From Paenibacillus terricola (GTDB lineage Bacteria > Bacillota > Bacilli > Paenibacillales > Paenibacillaceae): 64,000 nucleotides of DNA. Both the position numbers and the translations under genes were made by a program. The stretch is from positions 434,001 to 498,000 of the forward strand of contig NZ_JACXZA010000006.1 in NCBI RefSeq assembly GCF_014779765.1, in the 5' to 3' direction. The notes under the pieces were generated by a model. The model was not told the origin of the DNA. It ran no database searches and saw nothing but the letters and a program-made list of their open reading frames with translations. Positions 56,437 through 64,000 of this stretch are shown here, in pieces. Each line of letters starts with the position of its first letter. Within the stretch, counting starts at the first letter, position 1.

Positions 56437-57402
56437 CTACCACAAACTCGATGAGTTGGCTTTGCGGCTGATTGCGTTTGCAATGACCAGCAGCGTAAAG
56501 TTTACAACTCCGTTTAATAAGCCGATCGCCGTCGAATACGTATAGTTCGCCTCTAGTACGCCAGAGCGGTAGACGAACGTTGAGATGACATCCGATACCT
56601 CATAGGTCGAGGCGGTCTGCATCAGCAATATCTTCTGGAAATCCGCATTCATCACCGCGCCGAGACGCAGAATGAGCATGATGATCATCGTAGGCATAAT
56701 ACCTGGAAGCGTAACGTGCAGAAGCTGCTTCCATCTGCCCGCACCGTCGATCTTCGCTGCCTCATATAGCTGGGAATCGATGTTGGCCAGCGCCGCCAAG
56801 AATATAATCGAGGACCAACCCGCCCCCTGCCATATATTCGATAAAATGTACATCGGTCGGAACATATTCTGTTCCGTGAAGAACATCATCGGTTCATATC
56901 CGAATAGCGAGCGGATGACGTTGAACAAGCCCCCATCGAGTGCCGAGAACGTGCTGAGCATGCCGACGATGACGACGACCGATATAAAATGCGGCAGATA
57001 GCTGACCGTCTGCACCGTCCGCTTGAACGCTTTGCCCCGCACCTCATGCAGCAGTAAAGCTAGAATGATCGGCGCCGGGAAGCCGAGAACAATGCTATAG
57101 AAGCTCAGCACCAGCGTATTGCGCAGCAGCCTCCAGAAATAATAGCTGTTGAAGAAGGTCGTGAAATTATCGAGCCCTACCCATGTTCCGGCGAAGATCC
57201 CTTTCACCGGACTATAGCTTTTCTGGAACGCCATCATCAATCCGTACATCGGTCCGTAATGAAAGATCAGATAGTACGCGAGCACCGGCACCAGCATGAG
57301 ATACAAATACTTGTTCCGGACCAACTCCCGCTTCAGGAAGGCGATTCTCCCCCTGGATACCACACCTCTATCCGCTGACCGTTCTTGTCTTATTAATTCC
57401 AC
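56437..57402 (-). CDS. ABC sugar permease, LplB-like
   Basis: A 321-residue CUT1 permease with a basic N-terminal tail and six helices; the EAA loop is YEAAKIDGAG followed by LP. An operator copy (57482-57502) lies 80 bp upstream and a strong hairpin separates it from the lipoprotein gene, so permease transcription can be set apart from that of the binding protein. The partner permease begins 10 nt after the stop. Confidence 0.93.
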   Translation of the reverse strand: MELIRQERSADRGVVSRGRIAFLKRELVRNKYLYLMLVPVLAYYLIFHYGPMYGLMMAFQKSYSPVKGIFAGTWVGLDNFTTFFNSYYFWRLLRNTLVLSFYSIVLGFPAPIILALLLHEVRGKAFKRTVQTVSYLPHFISVVVIVGMLSTFSALDGGLFNVIRSLFGYEPMMFFTEQNMFRPMYILSNIWQGAGWSSIIFLAALANIDSQLYEAAKIDGAGRWKQLLHVTLPGIMPTMIIMLILRLGAVMNADFQKILLMQTASTYEVSDVISTFVYRSGVLEANYTYSTAIGLLNGVVNFTLLVIANAISRKANSSSLW

Positions 57403-57481
57403 CGTCTAAGCCTCCTACTACCTTCTAATGGACTCCACCTCTTGCTGGACCCAGATTAACATCACATAAATGGATGGGAAA

Positions 57482-57502
57482 ATAATCAAATCAGATGATT
57501 AT
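57482..57502. promoter_or_regulatory. Operator ATAATCA-AATCAGA-TGATTAT
   Basis: This copy lies between the lipoprotein terminator and the LplB-like permease, 80 bp before its start. It shares TGATTATTTTCC on the minus strand with the copy at 59329. Confidence 0.7.
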
Positions 57503-57520
57503 GCCCGCCCATTCAACGAA

Positions 57521-57551
57521 GAAAGCTGCGCACGAGTGCGCAGCTTTCTCT
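57521..57551 (-). terminator. Strong hairpin after lipoprotein gene
   Basis: GAAAGCTGCGCAC and GTGCGCAGCTTTC pair perfectly around a very small loop, followed by TTCGTTG. It starts 5 nt after the lipoprotein stop. Confidence 0.75.
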
Positions 57552-57555
57552 AGGT

Positions 57556-59232
57556 TTATCGAGATTGATAACGTTTGTAGGAATCCTCGTAAATTTTCGC
57601 GATCTGATCGATCCCCATCGATTGAATGGTCTTCGTGAATTTCTCGTATTCGGTGATCGGTGTTTTGCCTGTAATGAATTTCGTAATCATCTCGGACACG
57701 TAAGTGCTAATCGGCGTCATCACGGAAGCGTTCAGTCTGGACTCGTCTTCCGTGAATCGCAGACCCGGCAGCGTCAGCGAGTCGTCCGCCCCCATCCAGA
57801 TGGTGTTCGCTTCCTTCTGTTCCGGATAAGCAAGCAGCGCATCCAGATAGCGGCTGTCTTGATCCATTGGGCCATCCATAATCGAAAGCGCATAAGCCGC
57901 AAGCGCTTGGTCATACGTCAATTTGGGATTATGCATAATCTGATCCGTGAATTTGATCGTATCGCCTTCCTTCGTATAGCTCTCCCCCTCGATGCCGAAG
58001 TTGAACAAATCATGTCCCTGCGGGCTATAGTTGAAGTCCATCCACTGCACGATATATTTGATCTTGTCCTTGTTCGCCGACGAGGTAATCGCTTCTCCAT
58101 AAGTAAGCACCTTACCGCCCAGGTTGAAGGTTGCATACGACTTCCCTGCAGGTCCAATCGGCCAAGCGGCGCCCGCTAAGTTGAACGCCGGATTCGCTTC
58201 CTTCATCAGGTTATAATATTTGCCCATGCCGCTGAACACGCCGCCGCTATAAGCACCGGCAAGATTGTTCGTTATTTTATAATCAAATGCCTTGCCATCG
58301 TTGGTTATAATCTCCGGATCAACCAGCCCTTCCGCATACCACTTAGTCATCGTTTCGATGAACTGCTTGTACTCGGGTTGGAGAGGACCGTATACGATAG
58401 CGCCGTCTTTAAACTGGAAGCCTCCGAGAACACCGAATGCCGGGGCAAAATCATTCAATCGGTTCAGTGTGCCCGCGCCATCTTTGCCCGTCAGTGGCAG
58501 CTCGTCCTTCTTCCCGTTGCCGTTCGGATCCTTCTCTCGGAATGCCTTCAGCACAGTATGCCATTCGTCAATCGTCTTCGGTACCGGTAGGTTGAGCTTA
58601 TCCAGCCAATCCTTGCGCAGGACAAGTCCTGCCGTTCCATTCAGCTTCCTAGCTTCGGAACGGATATAAGGGAACATATAGATCGTCCCGTCATCCAGCG
58701 AGATCTGCTTCTTGATGTCCGAGTCGGAATCAATGAGTTTCTTCAGATTGGGCGCGTACTTATCAATGTATTCGTTCAGACGGATGATTCGTCCGTCCGC
58801 CAGCATCTTCTCGGGTCCGCCAACGGCGGTTGCCCAGTTATAATAAATGACATCCGGCATATCGTTCGTCGAAACGAGAAGATTGAATTGGTCAGCCTGC
58901 TGGCCGAGTGGCGGATGCGTCCAATTGACCTTAATACCGGTCAACTCTTCCTTCTTCTTGTAAGCTGCCAGCTGGCCGAAGTTCTCCAGGGAAGCCGTCA
59001 GTTTCGCATCATTCGCCCGCCAATAATCAATCGTGATCGACTCTTTGGTAATCGGCAGCGGAATCGACGTCAATGCTGCTTCTTCGTTTCCTGTCACATC
59101 TGTCTTACCGCTTGTTTCCGTCTTGCTTACGTTGTTTGATGTTTCGCTGCCGTTGTCTTTGTTCGAACATCCAGCGATCAACCCTGCGGCTAAGAAGGTG
59201 GTCATCACAATCGGCAATACTTTGTTCTTCAT
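57556..59232 (-). CDS. Extracellular solute-binding lipoprotein (family 1, LplA-like)
   Basis: A 558-residue lipoprotein. The signal peptide ends in LIAGC (Cys22), then an Asn/Ser/Thr-rich linker. Features include TNDMPDVIYYNW, DDGTIYMFPYIRSEAR, DPNGNGKKDELPL (a calcium-loop-like segment) and FNFGIEGESY. ATG 59232 has GGGGAGG 10 nt upstream; the extension to 59277 is not signal-like. An operator copy lies 97 bp upstream, and the AraC regulator gene precedes it. Confidence 0.93.
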   Translation of the reverse strand: MKNKVLPIVMTTFLAAGLIAGCSNKDNGSETSNNVSKTETSGKTDVTGNEEAALTSIPLPITKESITIDYWRANDAKLTASLENFGQLAAYKKKEELTGIKVNWTHPPLGQQADQFNLLVSTNDMPDVIYYNWATAVGGPEKMLADGRIIRLNEYIDKYAPNLKKLIDSDSDIKKQISLDDGTIYMFPYIRSEARKLNGTAGLVLRKDWLDKLNLPVPKTIDEWHTVLKAFREKDPNGNGKKDELPLTGKDGAGTLNRLNDFAPAFGVLGGFQFKDGAIVYGPLQPEYKQFIETMTKWYAEGLVDPEIITNDGKAFDYKITNNLAGAYSGGVFSGMGKYYNLMKEANPAFNLAGAAWPIGPAGKSYATFNLGGKVLTYGEAITSSANKDKIKYIVQWMDFNYSPQGHDLFNFGIEGESYTKEGDTIKFTDQIMHNPKLTYDQALAAYALSIMDGPMDQDSRYLDALLAYPEQKEANTIWMGADDSLTLPGLRFTEDESRLNASVMTPISTYVSEMITKFITGKTPITEYEKFTKTIQSMGIDQIAKIYEDSYKRYQSR

Positions 59233-59328
59233 CTTGCATAATCCTCCCCTATTTAGATACTTTAGTCGTTCCAGCAAGCTCTCGCTGCTGACGGTGCTAA
59301 ACGTATCACCTGTAGGTCACTTTGGAAA

Positions 59329-59349
59329 ATAATCACATCAGATGATTAT
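59329..59349. promoter_or_regulatory. Operator ATAATCA-CATCAGA-TGATTAT
   Basis: This copy begins seven bases after the regulator stop codon and lies 97 bp upstream of the lipoprotein start. Confidence 0.7.
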
Positions 59350-59355
59350 TAGGCA

Positions 59356-61677
59356 TTATTGCTGTACCACGGTAAGCTGGCCTTTCGTGCAGCGAAGCCG
59401 GTATTCGCCAGGTGTGAGGCCATGCATTTTCTTAAATACGCGAATGAAATTTTGCGAGTTGTTATAGCGAAGCATCTCCGCAATATCGACGATCTTCACA
59501 TCTGTCGTCTCGAGCAGCTGCCTCGCCTTCTCCATGCGGAACGCAATCATATAATCCGAGAACGTCATGCCTGTCTCCCCTTTGAACAAATGACTGAATT
59601 GGGACACTGGCATGGAGACCAACGCGGCAAGCTGCGGCTGAGATAAGTCGGTATCGTAATGTTGATGAATATGTTGGAGCACCTTCTGTATCGTGCTGTG
59701 CGTACGCTGAACCATCCGCGAACTAAGATGTCCAACAATCGGAGGATATACCTCGGTCTTAAGCCAGTTCACGATTTTCGCAGAGGTGTTAAGTTCGTTC
59801 AAACGATAGTAGAGGTTATAGTCATGCAGCTGAGCGCCGCTTGGATGAAGCTCGAACAAGGTTCGCAGGGAAACTGCAATAAGCTGCGCGAACGACTGCC
59901 GTACATGCTCATGATGCAGGGTTTCTGTTCGGATTGCTTGTGCAAAATCGTCAAGCAAGGCCTCAATATTCACCATATTGGCCAGCTTCAGATTCGTCAC
60001 GATCTGCTGTTCGATCTCGTAAGGATACGAGAACGATGCGGCGTCAGGCTTAAGCTGCTCGATGAACAGCACGCAGCCGCTGCCTTCAATGAGTTGATAC
60101 TCCAGCGCTTCAAGCGCCTCGAGGCAGGATACTCGAATCCGGTCAAGCCCTTCATAGCTGCGGCCGATGCCAATCGTAACGGTAATATGGAGAAGGCTCT
60201 CGGCAACCTTCCGTATATCTTCTGCAATCTGGAATAAGTTCGCCGATAACTTCGGATCAAGAGTCGACCGCTCATCTTCGCCATGATTAATGAGTGCAGC
60301 AATGTGGCCGTTATGCATTCGGATGACGAGCCCCTTTGCCTGACCCCCGATAATTTCCTTCGTAATGTTGATCACGGCATATTGAAACAGATTAACATCC
60401 CGCTCGGTCTGCCCTCTCATATTGTCTAGATCAATGCACATGACCGTAAACTTAGGACGATTAATAGGCAGGTTGTAATACTCCGCACGTTCCCGCATAT
60501 CCGGATGATAAGGCTCTGTCAGCAGCTTTTGGATAAAATTGGCCCGCAATAATGGCATCGAATCTTCGATCTGCTTCTCCAACTGCTGATTATTCTGGTG
60601 CAGCGATTCAAAATAATTGCGGATGTACACGAACTCGTTCTTATGCGTCCGACCTTCAGCCACCCCGCCTCGATGTCGAATCAAATCAACAAGCGAGTGG
60701 ATCGCCCGATACCAGCGCTTGGATAGAACGCCTGTGGCAATGATGCTGGTTAGAATAAGAGCGAGGCAAAGTATAAATGTCGTCTGCTTTATTTTCTGCA
60801 AATGACGGGTTAGCTCGCTATAGGAAATGACGGTTACATAGTTCCATCCGTTATAGTTAGACTTTAAAGCATTAACCGCTAGGCTATCTCCTCCAGCATT
60901 CTCGATCCTAAGCTGCTTCTCTGCATCTGAATCCGCCACCTTGCGCAGGAACGCTTCGCTTTCCTCATCTGACAGCAGGCTGCTCCTCCGATCGGAGAAC
61001 ACATTTCCGCTTGGCGTTACGATCAGCAGCTCGCGCGCACCCAGCTGCATATCGCTGAACACACGAAAGAAAGCGGTATCATTTAAGTTCACAATTAAAT
61101 AACCAGGCGGTGTCTCATTGGATGTATTGATGCGCCGGACCAATGTAATCTGGTGAAAATCATCTCGGATAAGCACCGACTCGAGCTTGTGATCCAGCCA
61201 CACTTTGGTTGGATGGGTGCTGACCGCTTGCCGTACATAATCCGGCAGTACCGTTTCATCTACCATGCCGCTATTCGGCGATACGACCAGCTTCTTGTCG
61301 GGACGATATAGATAAACAGCGTCTACGTCCTCGATAATAACTTGCATGGCGTTAAGAATGGTTAATGTCATGCCAAAATTCTCGGTGTCCTGCTGTGGGT
61401 CAGACGCCGATAAGAAACGTGACAACGTTGGATTTACTGCGTTCTGAAGCGTCATATTCTCAAGCGTAATGAGCTTCTCATCGATTCGCTGTTGAATTTG
61501 CTGCAGCGTCTGCCGATTGGCCTCCCCGATTTCTTCGATGATCTTACCGCTTGCAGTCAAATAAGCGGCCGTTCCCATGATTAACACTGGAATTGTAGCT
61601 AGAAGCGAAGCGACAATGAGTACTTTCTTGAAGCCTGAATCGTAAATCGAAACAAACGGTTTCCAGGTTGTACTCAC
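59356..61677 (-). CDS. Membrane-bound AraC-family regulator (YesS-like)
   Basis: A 773-residue one-component regulator: helix at about 18-40, extracellular Cache-like sensor of about 250 residues (DAVYLYRPDKKLVVSP), second helix near 295, a middle region with degenerate cyclase-like features (FTVMCIDLDNMRG, VTIGIGRSYEGLD), and a C-terminal AraC domain (about 675-770: MPVSQFSHLFKGETG, RYNNSQNFIRVFKKMHG). GTG 61677 follows GGGGGAG. It sits between two copies of the ATAATCA-N7-TGATTAT operator, so it may control itself and the adjacent importer, though AraC proteins more often use direct repeats. Confidence 0.9.
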   Translation of the reverse strand: MSTTWKPFVSIYDSGFKKVLIVASLLATIPVLIMGTAAYLTASGKIIEEIGEANRQTLQQIQQRIDEKLITLENMTLQNAVNPTLSRFLSASDPQQDTENFGMTLTILNAMQVIIEDVDAVYLYRPDKKLVVSPNSGMVDETVLPDYVRQAVSTHPTKVWLDHKLESVLIRDDFHQITLVRRINTSNETPPGYLIVNLNDTAFFRVFSDMQLGARELLIVTPSGNVFSDRRSSLLSDEESEAFLRKVADSDAEKQLRIENAGGDSLAVNALKSNYNGWNYVTVISYSELTRHLQKIKQTTFILCLALILTSIIATGVLSKRWYRAIHSLVDLIRHRGGVAEGRTHKNEFVYIRNYFESLHQNNQQLEKQIEDSMPLLRANFIQKLLTEPYHPDMRERAEYYNLPINRPKFTVMCIDLDNMRGQTERDVNLFQYAVINITKEIIGGQAKGLVIRMHNGHIAALINHGEDERSTLDPKLSANLFQIAEDIRKVAESLLHITVTIGIGRSYEGLDRIRVSCLEALEALEYQLIEGSGCVLFIEQLKPDAASFSYPYEIEQQIVTNLKLANMVNIEALLDDFAQAIRTETLHHEHVRQSFAQLIAVSLRTLFELHPSGAQLHDYNLYYRLNELNTSAKIVNWLKTEVYPPIVGHLSSRMVQRTHSTIQKVLQHIHQHYDTDLSQPQLAALVSMPVSQFSHLFKGETGMTFSDYMIAFRMEKARQLLETTDVKIVDIAEMLRYNNSQNFIRVFKKMHGLTPGEYRLRCTKGQLTVVQQ

Positions 61678-61738
61678 TACTGGTCTCCCCCAATCGTCAA
61701 CATATGCTCTAACGTACCATACTGGATTGAGCCCTAGT

Positions 61739-61759
61739 ATAATCACTTAAGATGATTAT
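61739..61759. promoter_or_regulatory. Operator ATAATCA-CTTAAGA-TGATTAT
   Basis: This copy lies 62 bp upstream of the AraC regulator start. On the minus strand the motif runs into TATACT, a -10 candidate, so it would overlap the promoter. Confidence 0.7.
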
Positions 61760-61837
61760 TACCACGTACTAACGTGAATTAGAGGCGAAAGTCCTTATTC
61801 CTCGGCAGCTGAACCCAGACATCTCTTATATTTCGAC

Positions 61838-61876
61838 AAAACCAAAAGCCGACCATCCGAATCGGATGGCCGGCTG
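61838..61876 (-). terminator. Intrinsic terminator after the right-edge glycosidase
   Basis: AGCCGGCCATCCGA-T-TCGGATGGTCGGCT (one mismatch) is followed by TTTGGTTTTG on the minus strand. Confidence 0.85.
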
Positions 61877-61928
61877 CTGATGCCATCGCCAGATTTTATA
61901 ACATAGATTTATTTTCTATTCTTTATTG

Positions 61929-64000
61929 CTAATTATGTTCTCCAAGTGCAATTAACCGCACCGGACCTATTAGACCGGAAGGCAGCGACTTGCCATCATA
62001 GCTGTTCGCAAGACTATTCGTCACCGATACGCGAAGTTGGTTCACGCCAGGTTTTAGTACCTTCTCTAGCTCGAAGACATAAGGCTTCCACATCTGCGTA
62101 CCGATCTCTTGATCATTCACTTCGAGTCGGACGAGTTCATGCGCTTCGCCCAGATCAAGTGTATATTTTGTTGCTAGAGCATCATATTCATCGAGCTCAA
62201 ACTCTTTGACGTAAGTGACCGTTCCCGAGAAATGCTCCATGCCAGGCCATCCTGTCCATGAGGTAAGTTCACTGCGTTCGCCGGTCCATGGTCCGTCGAT
62301 GACATGCCAGCTTGTCGATAGATCCGTTATTGCTTGAACCTCCATCGTCGACGTCCATCCAGAGCCGAGGCTTCCATTAAAGCTCCCTTGCGGGTCAACT
62401 GTAATGATCAGACATTCCCTGCGTTCGACCCGTACGGCAGCGAATTGCCCGTCCGCTGCCCGTTCTCCATTGACCCTCTCGTTCACGCCTGTCCATGGGT
62501 TCCAGACCTCGGTCAGACCTCCATATCGTGTCCTTATGACACCTTCATAGGGTGTCTCTCCCTCATTCACAACAACATAGAAGTGAATATCATTTTTCGT
62601 AACGCGGCTGATTCGGATTGTGCTCAATGCAGGCTCTATTGCAACCTCGCTCCCCAGTTGACTCACTAACAGCTCCGAGATTTCTTCTACTATCCCAATG
62701 CGCATCTGACCGATATTCGGAGTGAATGCATGCCCGTCCTCGCAGAGCTCGACGATATAGCCTCCCTGCTTGGCAAACCGCTCTAACTGCTGCCAGCTGG
62801 ACGGTTCCAGTCTGTTGCCATCCTCGATCACGATAGCCTTGTATCGATAGTCGGCAATTTCGATCGTTCCATCCGTGAAGCGGCACATGTTGTTCAGAAG
62901 CGATTCTTCCAAGTAGTTGAATTCGATCTGCCGCTCGTACAGCGGTCTTACGATTCGCCACGGCAGATAGGATGCGCCAGCTAGGACGGCTACCTCTGCT
63001 CCGTTCTTGGAATCCGTCATGAGCCAGCTCATCCGCTTGATATAGCTTGAGATTCGGTTGTATTCCGACCACCATATATTATTAGGCCCAACATCCGGCG
63101 GACGTTCATCCCGTCGTTCTCCTCGGATCGAGTAATAGAAGGCATGCGGGCTAATGAGGTTGACGCCTCGGACAAACAACCAGTCTAAGTACCACTTCAT
63201 ATTGTCAGCGGTAAGCGTCCATCCGCCTTCCGATCCGCAGACGCCGAAGCTCTCGTTCAGATTCCTTCTTCTGCCGCGATGACGGGCAGCATCAGAGGAG
63301 CATTTGCCCATCGTGCTATGAACGCCTGTTATGCCCTTGTCATTCTCGGGAGCGATGTACCGCCACACGACGTCCTGACCTGGAATATGGAAGTGCTCAA
63401 GCAAGCCGATATCATCGCTTGCGGCAGGATGCCCTGTCAGCCCGATTCCATGTGCTTCGCACCAATCGGAGAGCGGCTTATAATAGGTACGGGTCATTCG
63501 ATCCCTAACGACGTTCTCGTATATACTCCGAATCCGTTCTGTTCTATCTCCCGTTTCGAACCAGAGCGCCGTCAGGTCTTTCTCCTGAATGCCTTGAGCA
63601 TGCAGATCATTCATGAAGTCACGTGTCCACGGCTTAAGCCCTTTCTTATGACTGCGTCCAAGCAAATCCGGTTCATCGGTGAACATCGCGAATATCGTCG
63701 TTCCGAAGTAGCGGTTCAGTCTGGCGTAATACCGCTCATGCGTTAATGATATAAAGGTTTGTACTGCGTCTGGGTTCAACAAGTCCGCAGCAAGAGGAGC
63801 ATCGGGCTCGCCATCGTCCTGACCCTCATGAACGCCACGAATCGTCCCCTCGGAAGGCGTATCGATGAATATAAGAATCGACCATTCCCCTTCATCTGGC
63901 GGCGTGAATGAGATGACATTTTGCTCAGGATCTAGTGTGATCGGGTGAATCTCTTCGATTTCGCTTTCTGAACGCTTCTTTACCGCTTGCACCGAGACAA
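61929..64000 (-). CDS. Glycoside hydrolase, GH106/GH2-like architecture, N-terminus beyond right edge
   Basis: The frame is open through the right edge, and about 690 C-terminal residues are visible. A TIM-barrel-like part (FAMFTDEPDLLG, GHPAASDDIGLLEHFHIPGQ, GKCSSDAARHRGRRRNLNES, LDWLFVRGVNLISPHAFYYS) is followed by a flavodoxin-like segment. A C-terminal galactose-binding jelly roll ends the protein (LDLGEAHELVRLEVNDQEIG, MWKPYVFELE). This layout recalls GH106-type alpha-L-rhamnosidases and related unassigned families, which would suit an RG-I locus, but I cannot prove the specificity. The first possible start seen in the window (GTG 63992) is within the domain, so the gene is truncated by the window. 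Confidence 0.6.
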   Translation of the reverse strand, partial: VSVQAVKKRSESEIEEIHPITLDPEQNVISFTPPDEGEWSILIFIDTPSEGTIRGVHEGQDDGEPDAPLAADLLNPDAVQTFISLTHERYYARLNRYFGTTIFAMFTDEPDLLGRSHKKGLKPWTRDFMNDLHAQGIQEKDLTALWFETGDRTERIRSIYENVVRDRMTRTYYKPLSDWCEAHGIGLTGHPAASDDIGLLEHFHIPGQDVVWRYIAPENDKGITGVHSTMGKCSSDAARHRGRRRNLNESFGVCGSEGGWTLTADNMKWYLDWLFVRGVNLISPHAFYYSIRGERRDERPPDVGPNNIWWSEYNRISSYIKRMSWLMTDSKNGAEVAVLAGASYLPWRIVRPLYERQIEFNYLEESLLNNMCRFTDGTIEIADYRYKAIVIEDGNRLEPSSWQQLERFAKQGGYIVELCEDGHAFTPNIGQMRIGIVEEISELLVSQLGSEVAIEPALSTIRISRVTKNDIHFYVVVNEGETPYEGVIRTRYGGLTEVWNPWTGVNERVNGERAADGQFAAVRVERRECLIITVDPQGSFNGSLGSGWTSTMEVQAITDLSTSWHVIDGPWTGERSELTSWTGWPGMEHFSGTVTYVKEFELDEYDALATKYTLDLGEAHELVRLEVNDQEIGTQMWKPYVFELEKVLKPGVNQLRVSVTNSLANSYDGKSLPSGLIGPVRLIALGEHN

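Noticed and set aside
1-64000. CRISPR, insertion sequences, tRNA and rRNA genes
   Set aside because: No regularly spaced short repeats, transposase motifs with flanking inverted repeats, or tRNA/rRNA-like segments were seen; the repeats found are coding duplications or regulatory sites.

Overview
The window is a 64 kb block from a Gram-positive, Paenibacillaceae-like bacterium (Paenibacillus or Cohnella type). This is inferred from the YesM/YesN-type sensor-regulator pairs, YesS-like AraC regulators, LplB/LplC-type sugar permeases without a local ATPase, S-layer-homology (SLH) anchors, strong AGGAGG ribosome sites with frequent GTG/TTG starts, and CcpA-type cre boxes. All protein genes I can support lie on the minus strand, so transcription runs from right to left. 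No rRNA, tRNA, insertion sequence or CRISPR array was seen.

The gene content is a plant cell-wall utilisation locus centred on rhamnogalacturonan I (RG-I) pectin, with arabinan and xylan side activities. Reading in the direction of transcription: (i) 64000-55557 holds a truncated glycoside hydrolase, an AraC membrane regulator, a lipoprotein and two permeases. (ii) 55084-39942 holds two successive 'giant enzyme plus anchor' cassettes. The first is a PL11 lyase fused to two acetylesterases, a cohesin, FIVAR modules and a dockerin. The second is a 2212-residue DUF5695-like protein with CBM32-like modules, a cohesin, FIVARs and a decayed dockerin. Each is followed by a small secreted cohesin-plus-SLH protein. 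(iii) 39705-33226 holds an intracellular six-hairpin glycosidase and an SLH-anchored GH10 xylanase. (iv) 32953-23647 holds a two-component system, a complete lipoprotein/permease set, an intracellular acetylesterase and a sugar isomerase. (v) 23132-12612 holds a PL4 lyase, an AraC membrane regulator, two permeases, a lipoprotein, a GH51 arabinofuranosidase and a small Cys-rich protein. (vi) 12433-1 holds a second two-component system, an orphan lipoprotein, a GH51-derived protein with no catalytic barrel, a GH105 unsaturated-uronyl hydrolase, and the N-terminal 1552 residues of a second PL11 lyase that runs off the left edge.

The inferred job is this: surface-held lyases and esterases cut and deacetylate RG-I, lipoproteins and permeases import the oligosaccharides, and intracellular GH105, GH51, RGAE and other hydrolases finish the breakdown. 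The most unusual feature is the surface organisation. Cohesin, FIVAR and dockerin modules sit on the enzymes, and cohesin-SLH anchors are encoded directly behind them, which suggests a small cellulosome-like pectinolytic complex.

Two conserved regulatory architectures are visible. Four promoters in the left half share CAC(C/A)(A/T)AAAT-like - N13 - CATATGAAA - N16 - TATAAT. Four sites in the right half share the inverted repeat ATAATCA-N7-TGATTAT. The PL4 gene has a roughly 350-nt 5' leader that contains a terminator-like hairpin.
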